A stretch of 64,000 nt of DNA from Apostichopus japonicus (GCF_037975245.1 NC_092580.1:26272501-26336500); one strand, 5' to 3'. Numbered from the stretch's first letter, positions 1-13,838 are shown. The notes: generated by a model not told the origin, from the sequence alone. Translations and numbers: made by a program.

Positions 1-939
1 TGCACACCATTGATTAATTAGCAGTTCAACCCAGGAATCTTCAACCACTTTTAAGCAGCGGGCTCCTCAGAAAACAGTTTGCATTAAAAATTTACTTCAT
101 CATAGCTGCTGGCATCATCATTAATTTTCCATTTTAAAGGAGTACTCCAGTCTCATATTATCATTCAGCCTGTCAGGCCTGGTACAAGCAATGTTGAATT
201 AAGTTAGTGTAAAATCTAGCTCTAGACATCGTATGATTTAATGTGTTCTCTAATTTATACCTTACATCTAAACAACCTCTGTTGTCTTATTGTGTGTTCC
301 TTAATTACTATTTTTAGACCTGTTACGGTACTTACATAACATGACTTTTTGAGTTCCAAGATTTGTAGAGCATTGGGGCAAGCAGAGGTAAACACCAGGA
401 GAAGATATGTTCATTTTAATAATTTGTATGGCATTTCTCTTTAAAAGATTATATCTATTAATAGTATTTGTCCTTTGTAGATGATATGATATTTAGTAAT
501 TATAGAAACAAATATGCAATTGTTTCTGTTCTATACATAATTTTAGGTTCAAGTACTATTTATGTGAGGCGTGTTCTGGATTAGATTGGCTGCATGTTGC
601 CATAGTTTTCTGTTTTATTATTTCAATGTATTAACAGTCTAGAAACTCAAAACACTATAAAAGTGCCTTTCAATTATAATGGCCATTAATTTTTTTTCCG
701 ATATGGTCTTTTGCAGCTAGTAGTTCATTGCATTAGTTGTGGATGAAATTTAGACTTTAAAAAAATCCTACTTTAAAATCCTAATTCGCAGTCAGTTTGG
801 GCAAGCTAATGTTATTTCTATCATATAGAACAGGTGTAATAGGTGCACAACACAAAACATACAGTCCTGATACCAAGTTTTCTAGCATGGTTTCAAATAA
901 AAGCTAAATCCTGTTTAGAAGTGAGAAAAAAAATGACTA

Positions 940-1205
940 ATTCTCTGCAAAGCTGGATACATCTTTACAAAGTTCCTCACTTCATGTAAACAGTAAATTA
1001 AATCTTCCTTCCACGCTGCTCTACCACCTATCTCCTCTCTTTACCTGCAATCAATCTCCCTGCTCTATCAGGCATCATCTAGGTGTGTGGGAGGGGAGGG
1101 GGGTTGGTGGAACCAGGTGTGTACTCCGCAAAGCTGGATACATATTTACAAAAGTTCCTCACTTCATGTAAACAGTAAAATACATCTTCCATCCATCACT
1201 GCTCT
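940..1205 (+). repeat. Tandem duplication, offset 181 bp
   Basis: GCAAAGCTGGATACAT, then TTCCTCACTTCATGTAAACAG, occurs at 947 and again at 1128 with few differences. The copies extend about 80 bp each, and the spacer is partly G-rich. Confidence 0.8.
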
Positions 1206-1828
1206 GTGTACTGTACATCCCCAACCCCCGCCATGACAACAAAATGAATAGGAGAATGTCCAAGCTTGTGTGTCCACCTAATTAAAGACCTAAATTATAA
1301 CCTTAATATGCCTCACCTTGCATCTATCCTTGTTTCTCTATATATTGGAGCTATTTTCAATGATTCTAAGGTCACACCCCCTTCCTTCTCTCCTTTTAAA
1401 AATACCTTGAACCATGTTCCCTTGCAGGCCTATCTATCTTCCTGCCTCCCCTCAAATCATTTCACAGCTGTTGAAGATGCCGATATATTCTATACATTTC
1501 CCAACACATCTGTGGGTGTACTCCGAGTCTTATAATATTGCACACTGTGTCTTAATTCACATTATGAGAAGGGTAGTCTGCTCCCAAGATTTTTACACTT
1601 ATATTTGCTATGAATTATCTACAGTATGGTACATGTGCGGTACAGAAGTATGTAAACTTTAGCAAAATTCCTTGTAACATGATCGGCTGCCATTTAATGA
1701 ACACTTATTTACATATTTATACCTGACAAAACTGGCTTTTCCGATTCTGTGCTCTGTTATCAAATGGGTTGTAATGTGAACTTCTTTGCTTATAATAAGG
1801 TGTCATGATTGTCACTGACATGTTGTTA

Positions 1829-1842
1829 GTTACTATGGTAAC
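1829..1842. promoter_or_regulatory. X-box-like palindrome (one mismatch)
   Basis: GTTACTATGGTAAC is one base short of the perfect RFX X-box palindrome GTTACCATGGTAAC. A half-match, GTTACCATGACGAC, follows at 2042-2055. Binding is inferred from the motif only. Confidence 0.35.
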
Positions 1843-3311
1843 CGTTGTGATATGATATTGGCATGTAATGAAAGGAATGGGTTGTCAAAAAAGCTTGAGG
1901 TATAGGGCGGTTCGGTTGCAAAAGTTAATACTTCCCTAGTCCTGCCATGCAGGTGTCAACAGTCTCTGTGGTTTATGGTGCCTTTCTTTGCCTATAATGT
2001 TCGGACCCCATGTTTTCTTTCTTTAGCAATGTTTGGATTAAGTTACCATGACGACATTTTATTTCCATCATCAGAAAGGTTTTGCTTGTGATGATGTAGA
2101 AGATGCCATTTTGCCTGGAAGTTTAAATCAGGATGAAATTACAATTTGCTGGTTTGATATCACATATCCAAGGTCTCTGAGACAGCATGTGTTTGGATTA
2201 TGTATATGCCATCACAGATGAAATGATGGATTTTATAATCTACATAGTCTAACACATCCACATGATATATGGTTAGACTCTGCAGTGTCTAGTGCAAATT
2301 TCAGATAATAATGCTCGTCCTGTTCTGCAGTGTGATATGTGCAAAGGATATCGGCATATCTTATCGATATAGTGCATGGGGTGGTAGTGTGTTTACGAAA
2401 CATGATTATTAGACTCACATTGCGCCGTTAATGGAATGTGTGTCTAGAAAAATATATGAAAAAATTAAACCCAGAAATTAGGTGTGATTATAATATAATA
2501 AAATTCATCACTATTAGATGAACATTGGATGTAAATTTTACAAAAATTATAATATGTGGGGTACGAAGTGATCTATACACAATTTAGCAATTTAGAAGAG
2601 CAAATAAGCAAGTATAAGTATAAGCCCACTATTTAAATTTTGGATTTAAAATGGCTTAATTATTCCTGTACCAAAATGCAAAGAAACTTGCTTAATCAAA
2701 TATTCAAATTGAAAAGGGACAAAAGGGGAGACAAAAGAATGGGAGTGGTCAAGTTTATAAACGTAGGGATTAGCATTTGGGATTAGCAATGCAACAGGGT
2801 TGTAATGGAGATTAAAAACTGAACTCTAAGATTAGTGCCATGTTAATTACTGCTGTATTTCTATCCAATTAATACTTCCACACTTCAAATGAAAGAACAA
2901 ATGTTGGAAAAAGTTTGTTGAAACATATTTGCCTTAATTGTTGGGAATCAATTAAGTCATTAATGAAGTTCTTCATCAGAGCCTTTTAATGTGCATGTGT
3001 GACATTTAATCTCAGCAGGGTGTGATCAGAAGATTGGTTGTTCAGTGCGTACTCTCGTAAATCATTCTGGAGTTTCAAACCTTTAGTGAGAAATTAATAC
3101 AATTTGTTACTCAGTAGCTCACACAACAACATATATGGTTCGGCGTGTTGGCATTTATAATGCCATCAACGATTTATGGTATACCTGTATGTTGAAGCTA
3201 TATTTAACCTTGCTTTTAATTTGCTGTTTCCATACTTGAAACACATCTAGACTAGATATTAAAATGAGGTATGCCACTAAATCAAAGTATTGCCAATGTT
3301 ACAGTTGTGGC

Positions 3312-3337
3312 AGTGTTATCCCCAAGGGGATAACACT
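3312..3337. repeat. 12-bp perfect hairpin
   Basis: AGTGTTATCCCC, a two-base AA loop, then GGGGATAACACT form a perfect 12-bp inverted repeat just before the CTACAG minisatellite. Confidence 0.85.
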
Positions 3338-3370
3338 ATAAGTTTTTACATTGATTTACCTGGCAAAGCG

Positions 3371-4475
3371 TATACTGTATTTACCTACAGTATATACTAC
3401 AGTATACTACATTATACTACAGTTTATTCTATAGTTGATGCAACAGTAAATACTACATTGTACTACAGTATATTCTACAGTACATACTGCAGTATATTAT
3501 ACAGTAAATGCTACAGTATACTACAGTTTATACTACAGGATATACTACAGTAAATGCTGCAGTATATTCTACAGTTAATACTACATTGTACTACAGTAAA
3601 TACTACAGTATAATACAGTTTATACTACAGGATATACTACAGTATATACTACAGTAAACACTACAGTATGCTACAGTTTATACTACAGGATATATTACAG
3701 TAAATACTGCAGTATATTCTACAGTAAATACTACAGTACACTACAGTATGCTACAGTTTATACTACAGGATATATTACAGTAAATACTGCAGTATATTCT
3801 ACAGTAAATACTACAGTACACTACAGTAAATACTACAGTATAGTAGTTTATACTACAGGATATACTACAGTAAATACTGCAGTATATTCTACAGTAAATA
3901 CTACAGTGCACTACAGTAAATACTACAGTTTATACTACAGTAAATACTGCAGTTTATTCTACAGTAAATACTACATTGTACTACAGTAAATACTACAGTA
4001 TACTACAGTTTAAACTACACGATATACTACAGTATATACTACAGTTAACACTACAGTATGCTACAGTTTATACTACAGGATATATTACAGTAAATACTGA
4101 AGTATATTCTACAGTAAATACTACAGTACACTACAGTAAATATACAGTTTATACTACAGCATATACTACAGTAAATATTACAGTTTATGCTATAGGATAC
4201 TACAGTAAATAGTGCAGTATATTCTACAGTAAATACTACAGTACACTACAGTAAATACTACAGTATAGTACAGTTTATACTACAGGATATTCTACAGTAA
4301 ATACTACAGTGCACTACAGTAAATACTACAGATTATACTACAGTAAATACTGCAGTTTATTCTATTCTAAATACTTAAGTAAATACTACATTATACTACA
4401 GTATATACAACAGTAAACTAGTTTATACTACGGCCTACTACAGTTTATTATGGTATACAGTACATTATACAGTAA
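3371..4475 (+). repeat. CTACAG minisatellite, ~1.1 kb
   Basis: Dozens of copies of a 10-12 bp unit of the form TACTACAGTAAA or TACTACAGTATA are arranged in irregular higher-order blocks; for example TACTACAGGATAT recurs at 3531, 3623, 3681, 3761, 3851 and 4071. It sits 170 bp before the post-S6 exon. Open frames crossing it (3290-3553, 3976-4212) are repeat artefacts. Confidence 0.9.
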
Positions 4476-4648
4476 CTTTGATGACCAGCAACATTGAGTG
4501 CTTTAACATGCTAGTTTAATTTTGTTGAATTAACTGAGTCTTCAACTGGACATCTTAAGAATACGAACAAGGTGTCTTCTGAGTCCAACTTTTATTTTAA
4601 CAGTAACCTTTGATCTCTAAAATTCATCCATTTTCGTTTTTCCAACAG

Positions 4649-4738
4649 ACTGCTCGCCTTGCCCGTATACGTCTCGCTAGAAATGCCAGTGGAAATGCCT
4701 TTGTGTCCAGGAAAAAGGAAGCAGATAGATTAGCTGAG
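4649..4738 (+). CDS. KCND: Shal/Kv4 potassium channel, exon just after S6 (partial gene)
   Basis: This internal coding exon is 90 nt, 30 codons, phase 0 at both ends. The acceptor is a pyrimidine-rich tract ending tttttccaacag before 4649, and the donor gtgagt starts at 4739. It reads TARLARIRLARNASGNAF and then a basic/acidic stretch ending LAE. The first half matches the membrane-proximal segment following S6 in Kv4 channels, KARLARIR in vertebrates, which is highly conserved. Kv4 channels carry the rapidly inactivating A-type K+ current in neurons and muscle. This piece begins the cytoplasmic tail near the inner gate, a region also contacted by KChIP-type subunits in the vertebrate family. 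The upstream exons (T1 tetramerisation domain, S1-S6 with the pore) are not recognisable in positions 1-4648. An in-frame ATG at 4610 lies in the intron before the acceptor and is not the start. The assignment is firm when taken together with the two later exons. Confidence 0.9.
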
Positions 4739-5627
4739 GTGAGTGCTAACAAACCTATAAAATACTCTGTTGTTGGAATAAATTACAAGAACAATTTAAA
4801 TGTTATGGTAACAGTGCAGGGGACTTTAACCTTCTTCCGGTATTTTTTTTTTTTTTTTTTTTGGTATCTCTACAAAATGGAACTATAGTTTGGAAAAAAT
4901 CTGAAAAAAAGTTTTTTTTTAATGTTTACTCTAATTCATAAATAGGTTTTAAATTACTTCTTTTTGAATACAAGTGCCCACACTTAGATCTCTTTCACCT
5001 GTCTGCACATAATTCACACACTCCATTTACCCTGTTGACACCCCAGGGCCTCATCTACCTTGTATTTATATGACTGTTGCTATTACGACTTTGTAACTCT
5101 CGTCCAGTCCTCCGTCTGAAGAGTATCTTCAAGGTCTTCTGCATGTTAAGTGATGAGGATGTTGGTATCGTAATGAGATTTTAAGTCTCCCGTGAGACCC
5201 AAAAGATCTCAAAAGCAGCATCCCACGTGAGCGAGCGAGTGTAGGAAGATCGGAAGATCGATGATTGAGTTACAACTCAGAGGTGTAAAGACTCGACCGT
5301 CCAGTGCGTGCTGATTTACATGTGTGGGAAGCCCGAATCTGTAATTGGTCAAAATCCCACGGTCAAAGAAACTGACGGTAACTGCATGTCAATTGACACT
5401 TGCCAAGTTGTTAGAAAAGCGCCAGACGATGGGGAACGGAGATATGCACACCGAAGAAGGTGATTGCCGATCGGTTTATGTATCTAATTACCTTGAAAGT
5501 GGTCAAAGTTTGCTACTTACAGCAGGTGCGCTCACAGGAGAGACAAGGGTAACATCATTCCTTGCATCAATGATTTAAGACACAAGGTTTCTTAACCTTC
5601 CCTCCGATGAATTAAAACTCAAGGTTT

Positions 5628-5657
5628 TCTTTTTCTTTCTTTCTTTCTTTCTTTTTT
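5628..5657 (+). repeat. (TTTC)n microsatellite
   Basis: A pyrimidine tract of TTTC repeats ending in a T run. Confidence 0.8.
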
Positions 5658-7924
5658 TGCTGCCTTTTATATTAGCATTTAAATACAGAAAATACGAGAC
5701 GTTTCATTCTAACTCCCACGTGACGGGAATACCCTTGTATGTGAAATGGATTCCAAGGCAGCCGTGAAATCGTATGGGATGCGTGATATAGTTTATGGAT
5801 ATGTTAGATATATAAGCTAGATGGCAAATTCATTCTAAGAAGGTGGGAATGATGAACGCTGGGACATGTTCTCTAAATATCTATACCATTACAGGTACAC
5901 CAAATAAGAACAATAATTTAAATATTAACAAACAAACAAGCAATGCAAAAGCACACACAAATAAATGTACAAATATAATATATAAGATGCTCCCTGCTGA
6001 GCTTGATCCTAGAGTTCTACATTATCAGAGCAACTCTAAGAGTATCAAGTCCCTTTACTTATTGAGGAGACCACAATAAAAAAGCCATAAAGGAATATGA
6101 CAATGTAGATGGCTTGCAGACTTTGACATTATATTAGTACAAATGACAATTTTGGAGAAAAAAAATTCACGTGGTGATATTAGTCTTACTAGCTGGAAAC
6201 AAGTTACATTTTACTTCAATTTTGCATCTTTCAATCAAAATTTACGGGGAAGAAAGAATGATGACAATATCACATAAAAATTTGGGTTTTCTATCATTTA
6301 ACAGTCATAAACTTTGGGAAGAGAATGATCGATGCAATGTTTCACAAAGATCAGATGTGACATAATTGTGTTGGATCTTTCTTTTCATATTTAGCCTTCA
6401 ATGCAGGATTATCTTGATGGCATTTTATATTTCACTATCTCATATACCTGTCTCTTCAGTACAACTGCACTCTCTCTCTGTCTCCCCCGAGGCTAGCAAA
6501 TCAGGTGACCTGTCAAACACCGCCCTCTACGTCAGAGAATTATATGAAGTTCAGAACGTAGAAATGTAGGACACAAATATGGCACAAAAAGAAAGAAAAT
6601 TGAAAAAGAAAAGGGGGGGGGGGTTGGGCTTACATAAATTTCTGTATTTTATTTCTGTGTTTTGTTTGTCATGTTCTGTAGAAACTGATAATTTTGCATC
6701 ACTTGTCTTGGGAATTAAACTTTTCACAAAATTTTGTCATAGAACTTTGAAATTTTAGACTTTCATTAAAACTACCCCTTTTGATACAATTAAATTTCAA
6801 AGACATTTTTGCCACCTTTTAAGTACCAAAAATGTCTTGGCCAATACTTTGTAGCAAATTTGAAATAAAACATTTATAGCTGTCTTTTTATCGTAATCCA
6901 TGCTCTTGTTTCGTCGCAAGCGTCACCTGTCTAAAAATTTGTCAGATGAATAATGAATCATCACATTTTCAGTCATTTCGTCTTCTGTCGTTGACGACCA
7001 GCTGTTTCTCGTTCTAAAACGTGTTTCTGTTACTCATTAATCCTCTGAAAATAAATGCCCAGATATACAGGCGGACAACCACCATCAATAAAGATTAATT
7101 GTGGCAGCTGGGCTTTTTCTCATACTTTTTTTTTGTGCTTGTGAACTTTCCGTTAAATTGCAACTGATTTTTACTTTTTTACTTTTTTTTTTTTCAAGTA
7201 GAACTACTGAGTTCTGCATCATTAAGCAAAGATAAAATATATGTATATATCTTTGGTTGTCGCGAAACGTCCCAAAAAACCTCCGGTGTGTGATTTCTGG
7301 TGTATGATTGGGTGAAGTCTGACAATCTCTCTATGTGATGCAGAAAATGTTAAGATGGAAGTTTGTTTTATGGACCAAATTTTGAGATTATAAGTTGTAT
7401 GTTACAGTATATTAAATTTGAGAAACATGGGCACAATGGGTATTCCAATTGGCCTATTGAATATTTTACTGTGTCGGTAACTATATTACATATATGAATA
7501 TAAAATCTGCTGGTACTGTAGGTACTAGTACTAACTGGTGGGGTGGGGGGGCGGCACTAGGGTTAAAGATGGGATGTTTAGAATATTTCGTCCTAGTAGT
7601 TAAATATTTCATGTGATATCACTATTAAAGTATTGATTTATTTTTCAGGTATTTGATATTTTGTAAATGGATTTGATGTGTATATCTTTCTGTACTATAT
7701 TTACTTTACGACTGCTGATATTTAAAGATATATTCCAAAGTGCCAGATATCCATCATGTTTAGATGGCGGCTTACATTTAATGTGTGATGACATTGGTGA
7801 GAATCTGGGCACTGCTAAGACTGAAAAATGTAATTCTTTTCATGTGATTTTTCTTGTGTCATAGTTATGTTAATTGTTTCGCTAGCGGTTTGCAAATCTA
7901 CCAAACTTGTAGATAGATTAATTA

Positions 7925-8456
7925 GAGAGTACCGTACAAAGAGTACCGTAAAATGAGTACTGTATAATGAGTACTGTACAATGACTACTGTACAATGAGT
8001 ACTATACAATGAATACTGTACAGTGAGTACTGTACAGTGAGTACTGTACAATGAGTACGTTACAATGAGTACCATGGGGTAAGTACCCCGTACAGTGAGT
8101 ACCGCACAGTGAGTACCATACAGTGAGTACCCTACAGTGAGCACTGTACAGTGAGTACTATACAATGAATACTGTACAGTGAGTACTGTACAGTGAGTAC
8201 TGTACAATGACAACTGTACAATGAGTACGATACAATGAGTACCATGGGGTAAGTACCCTGTGCAGTGAGTACCATACAGTGAGTACCCTACAGTGAGCAC
8301 TGTATAGTACTGTACAATGAGTACGATACAGTGAGTACCATACGGTGATTACCGTACAGTGAGTACCGTACAGTGAGTACCCTACAGTGAGTACCATACA
8401 GTGAGTACCGTACAGTGAGTATCATACAGTGAGTACCCTACAGTGCGTACTGTACA
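7925..8456 (+). repeat. 14-bp GAGTACTGTACAGT minisatellite
   Basis: About 38 tandem copies of a 14-bp unit GAGTACTGTACAGT with variants (CCGTACAGT, CTATACAAT). A landmark ACCATGGGGTAAGTACC occurs at 8071 and 8241, and an upstream landmark GAGTACTATACAATGAATAC at 7996 and 8153, so part of the array was itself duplicated, with a gain of one 14-bp unit. GTAC palindromes recur with the same 14-bp spacing. Minus-strand open frames here (7815-8300, 8158-8397) only reflect the repeat. Confidence 0.9.
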
Positions 8457-10357
8457 ATAACATATAGATTCCTTTCATCCCTTCCCGTGCAGCAATGAGC
8501 TGAAGGGAGAGAAAAATCCTCAGCTTTCCTGTGGCTTCATCATAGCTAGGAACCAACTTGAACTTGCCACTACACTACTTGGACTTTCTTTGTTTATATC
8601 TTAGCTTGAAATGGAAGATGATATTGTTAAAGAGTTACCCTTTCCAGTGATTTAACTTTTCTCACATTCAACGACTGTTTATTACCCGACTTGGGAGTTA
8701 AAGGGAAAGACTCATCTTATCCATTTAACTAGACTTCAATAATCAATGTTCACAATAAACTATCCTTATGGTTTAACCCATTTAAGAGTGCCGGAATTCC
8801 AACAGCATTATTCCTCCCCCTTTAATAGTGACTATCGATTCCCTTAAAAAACAGATTTGCAGTGATCGAGAAGTTAATTATCTTTCAGAAAGTGTTACAA
8901 TGTGTCTAATTGGATGAGATTTGCCACCTGAAAGGAAGTTGGCAAATCAGGAGTTCTGTTAGAATCGCTCCAGATCATGTAAGTGTAGCAGATTTATGTC
9001 CATAGACAATGCAGGCTGTATGTATGTCGACACCACAGGTATTACGTAAAGCAGCATAACGAACTTAACTGATATCCGTAACAGTCTGGGCGATTCAAGT
9101 GTGCGGATTTGTGTCACAAGGAATTGATACATTGAATTCCTAAACTGGAGCCTGAAGAGCCTGTTAATGATATAATTCCAGAAGAATAAGCTCAAACCTT
9201 GACTTATAAAAGGCTTAAAAATGCAAGAGAGACTTTAACTTGCTAGCTTTAATAATGGTTGCAAGTTTATTTCTTATTATTATTATTACTAGGTATTTAA
9301 TAGAGCGCTCTACAAAAGATCACAGCGCTCTATAGGAATTTATAATCATGCACTTACTCTACATCATGTGAATAAATGTTATATCCTATTACTACGCTAA
9401 AACCATGGTCAAAGTCTTAAACAGGCTGAGCGGCTACTATCTAGGCCCCGCCGTGAGGGGGGGTGGGGTGGAGGTTTAAATCAAACCAATTCTAATCTTT
9501 TATGTATAAACACGACCTAAATTGTTGCTAATTGACTTCAGCACAGCATCTATGCAGTCTGTATTCTGTTTGTCTGTCTTTTTCCTATGAGAGGAATGTT
9601 CATCAAATTGTTTGCTGTTAGTTCTAATCAAATTAACCTTAATTTCTCATACTTGTTGCACACATGCCAATTTTGATCAGTGGGAGTAATATCCACTGCC
9701 ATTTCTACTGTCTGCGATTCTTCCGTCTAAAAAAGATTTGTCTTCAAAGGAACGAGTTAAAATCCTGCCAGCTCAACAGGTGTGGTAATGTTTACCCACC
9801 CGCCCACAGATCACAAGCGAACGCCAACCGTGTAGTCGGGACTGAGAAGATATTAATCAAGGTCTGTTTATTTGCAGGTATACTGCAGTTAGCCGCCGAC
9901 AGCTAGCCGAGCTGTCTGCCTGTCTCTCTAACTCTCTCTTTTCCCGTATAATCTATACCGGGGGCGGCGTTTTCTTATGCGATATGCGGCAATAGGCCGC
10001 ATGCCACAGGTGTTGTAATATTTATGCTTATCAGATAGATTGAAACAATTAAAACCACCTCGATTTGCAATTAAGTCTAAAGCGTGTTTTGTGTATCATC
10101 TGCTAATTGCAAACGGTCTGAGAGATACTGTATTATATAGCAAGTCCTAGCACGGTCAGTTTAGAGTCTGTACTCGAGGGATTGTACACATAATTAATAT
10201 CGGTGTAGAGACGTAATGGCGCGTAATTCATGAAACTTATTTACTCTATGCTATTATTAGTCTTCCCTGATTTAAATATGTGAAGAGCTCGTGTAAGATA
10301 TACAGTATGATCAAATTCATTATTGAATGTGAGATGAATTTTGTTAAATTATCAGCA

Positions 10358-10700
10358 GATAATAATAATAATAATAACAATAATTATAATAACAACAACA
10401 ATAACAATAATAATATTATTAATAATAATAATAATATTAATAATAATTAATGATAATAATTAATAATAATTTTTTTATCCTCTCCATTTATTGGTAACAA
10501 TGGTTGCAAATAAACAACAAAAACAAAAATCGTACACACGTTTTAACAGGTTTTAACAATATAACAGTTATTCTTAAAAACAACACAAAGAATCAAAATT
10601 AAAATAATTAATAATAATAATAATAATATTTAATAATAATTATAATAATAACAAAATAATAATAATATTTATTAATAAAAAAATTAAAATTTAATAATAA
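10358..10700 (+). repeat. AAT/TAA-rich microsatellite region
   Basis: Two blocks of ATA/AAT trinucleotide repeats (10358-10470 and 10600-10700) are separated by A-rich sequence. Low complexity; no coding. Confidence 0.85.
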
Positions 10701-11504
10701 TAAGTTTGAATCTGTGTTAATAAGGAAGAATGAAATACTGAAAAATCTCTATCAAATTAATATGCCCTCTATAGTTGCTGTACCCGAGCAGCATAATTCT
10801 CTATCAGGTATAATTCCTTCCTGCTCTCTTGGAACTATAAAAGTTAGGACTTTGTGGCTTTAATAATATTTCAAGCTCTCAGAACAGGCATAAATTTGTT
10901 AAGTTTTAATGACATGCAATGAATCATATCATTTAAAATTGAGTGCGTGTACAACATGCCTACGTACTTGCATATCAAACGAAGTAAACAAAAAGGGTTT
11001 TTGCCTATAGTTTGTTATCACAGTTTTTGTGCGTTAATTATCCAATTTTTGCCAATGGAAACGATAATTTAATACCAAATTTGCCCTAATCCCCGGACAA
11101 ATGTGCTAACTGAAGAGAAAAGAAAAAGAAATTAGTCAGAAAAGGTTGATACACAATTTGCAATTATACAGGTATAATTTTCATAGAGTGCAATTGGGTG
11201 AAGTTGTTGCCAGAGTGGTCTTAATAGATTGTTGTTTGGCCAATTGCATACATCCTGCAGTGGTATTTCATGTACAGCAGTGGACAGGGGAGGGAGAGGG
11301 GGGGATATAGTCATTTGCTGACCTGTCTCCCTGCTGTGCCGGACAAGAAGCTTGAACGCAGGGATACACTACATCTTAGACTTTTCCAAAAGGATGGTGT
11401 TCAAATGATCACTTATGAGCATACATCATTGCTTTAACCTTTCTTAGTTCCTCTGCAGCAATTAATTGCTGTAATTTATTATTTTCCCAAGTCACCTCCC
11501 TCCC

Positions 11505-11745
11505 TCCCCCACCCACCTTCCCCGACTATGGCATTGTCAATTATCTACTTCTTTCTTCAGATGGAATAATATTTAGCCCCTCCTCACCCCCTTCCCCACC
11601 CACCTTCCCCAACTATGGCATTGCCAATTATCTACTTCTTTCTTCAGATGGAATAATATTTAGCCCCTCCTCCCTCCCCCCGCCCACCTTTCCCAACTAT
11701 GGCATTGCCAACTATCTACTTCTTTCTTCAGATGGAATAACAGTT
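11505..11745 (+). repeat. Three tandem copies of an ~85-bp unit
   Basis: CTATGGCATTG followed by TCTACTTCTTTCTTCAGATGG recurs at 11526, 11613 and 11697 (spacing 87 and 84). Each copy contains a C-rich stretch (CCCACCCACC type). Confidence 0.85.
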
Positions 11746-13471
11746 AGTAGAGTCTTCCTCCTACCATCAAAAAGAAAGCAACAAAAACAGAAAAAGGATA
11801 GAATAAAATCCAGGTTTCACACATAGCATGTCGTGCACTACTAGTTGTGCTAAACAACATGATGCAAATTTATAACCAGTGAACTCAATTTGCTTTCCTA
11901 ATTTGCCTCTGAACTTTTGTGGAAAACCAAGAAATTTCTTTTGATAAGATATTGATTACAGCAATTACAGCGAACACTCGCCTTTTATCGTAGCTGATGT
12001 GTGCACGTTATGACACAGTGCTTTATAGACACCGTACGTGAACATTTTTTAACTCATTACTCTTTGCGACTGTCAGAGAGTCGGCCTATCTTAATTAAAA
12101 TCCTTGCAGATGAAGTCTAATAGTGTGGGTAACATTGAAGGCTCTCTCTCTCTGAGATATGTGCTTCGTTCATGTTCCAGACACGTCGTCAACAGGTCAA
12201 TATTGTCAACGTATTTACGGGTCGACGTATCCGGTCTTCCTCTATGTGCTTTGGAGCATTTTATGGCATCGGTTAATTATATGCGGGGATCTAGGTACCT
12301 CTCGGAAGGCATGCATTCATCAGGTTAATCAATAAAAATCAAGTTCTTTTGTTTGAATATGAAGGCTTAAAGCAGCTACAACTTTATGGGAAATTTCCAT
12401 CTGGTTTTTCAATTTTCAACCAGATTCATCCATGTATGAATTGCAGTGCAGTTTATATTTTACATTGCAATATTCCAAGTCAACTCTTGTTCTTGCCTCT
12501 CCCCTCGCACCCCCCTTCCCCCAGAAAAAAAGAAGAAGAATTGAATGAACATCATTCTTGCAAAAGAAGAAAAAGAGAAACAAAATTGTGATTAACTGCA
12601 TTTAAACATGAATTATCAGGTAATAGGCGTTAATGACATAGTCTTTGCTTCCTGCCTGCTTTAATTCTATCATAGTCGTAATACAGGCCTAAGTTTACAG
12701 CTTCTTGTTATACATGGCATTCAGCTCAAATTCACGTTTGTTCTGGAGAAAAAAAAAGTACAGTACATGTGCTTTTGTGATTACATTTTGTTGGTGTGTG
12801 ACTTACTGAGTGGAATGAGAAAAAAAAAAAATATTATGAATGTTACAAAACAACTTTGGATTTGGACTCTGTTTTAAACACTGTAACTTAACTTGTCAGT
12901 TTAATAATTAGCTACATGTTTATGCGATTTAAATCGATCAGTTTTGGTTTTAATTAACTAGTGACCACTTACTGTAACAGGGAAAATGCAAGAAGGCAAA
13001 ATTCTGTGATTTTTTTTTACTGTAAAAAAGGCCTAACTTAATTGCCATGAATTGAAGTACCCTTTCTTGTACACATACCAATACCACCTCAAAGATTGTT
13101 AATTGCTAGCCCTCCCCCTGCCATCCACCAGGTTCCATCTTTATCCTCTGCCTATGTGAATGTGAAAATTTCTCTTTTCGTGAGATCATGATGCATGAAG
13201 TGGAGTTTTCTCGCTTGCTTCGAGTGCTAATTTCTCTCTCTATCCACCCGTCTTAATCCTGTGTTTCTAAAGAAAGCAACATATATTCCACTGCATTTTT
13301 GCTTCTACATTCACAATGGGTCCTTCTCTGGCGATCAGACCGCAGTAGAGTAATCGACAAACAGTTACTGTACAGTAGTTAGAACATAGCAATCATTAAT
13401 TCATGTGGATATTTTGACATGTAATACTGTAGTTGCTTGCAACCTTGTAGTATTGAAGCTAGACTCTACTC

Positions 13472-13838
13472 CTGGGTTGGGCAACCTACGGCCCGCGGGC
13501 CACATGCGGCCCGCCAGTGATTTTTTTGCGGCCTGTGAGATGTCTAAAGAAAAAGGAAAAAAAATCAATCTATTTTACATCATCACAAAAAACGAGCTAA
13601 CTGCTTAGAATTTATCGGCACTAATGATGCTGTCAGTTAGGCCTATTATCACCATTAGTTATCAACTGTACTGTAATGACATGTTTTTGTGAATACAGAT
13701 TGAGTACACACACCTATTGCTTGAAAGCCTCGGAATCAAAGGTTTGAAATCAATAGCAGGTCGTTGGTTAGGTGCGGCCCACTCAATTTTTCACTCCTTA
13801 TATCTGGCCCATTCATTCAAAAAGGTTGCCCACCCTTG
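13472..13838. mobile_element. Non-autonomous hAT-like DNA transposon, 367 bp
   Basis: The element starts CTGGGTTGGGCAACC and its other end, read on the minus strand, is CAAGGGTGGGCAACC, so 12 of 15 terminal bases match. It is flanked on both sides by the same 8 bp, CTCTACTC, at 13464-13471 and 13839-13846. An 8-bp target-site duplication with ends of the form CA-GGG-GGGCAACCT is characteristic of the hAT superfamily. The left end carries the CG-rich run CGGCCCGCGGGCC, typical of widespread hAT-derived short elements. There is no transposase; the single open frame inside is noise. The perfect duplication suggests a fairly recent insertion, within a Kv4 intron. Confidence 0.85.

Larger units (their letters stand above)
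1..4648 (+). other. Kv4 intron (3' part), upstream of the post-S6 exon
   Basis: No coding exon is recognisable here. I looked for the S6 segment (PVPVIVSNF) and the basic linker before the ARLARIR segment and did not see them, so this should be the 3' end of an intron that starts before the window. It holds a tandem duplication near 950-1200, X-box-like palindromes near 1829 and 2042, a 12-bp hairpin at 3312-3337 and a 1.1-kb minisatellite. The rest is AT-rich single-copy-looking DNA. Confidence 0.7.

Noticed and set aside
7815-8300. 161-codon minus-strand open frame with repeated VLTVQYSLYSTHCT
   Set aside because: It is the translation of the 14-bp minisatellite; the other frames are also open over parts of it.
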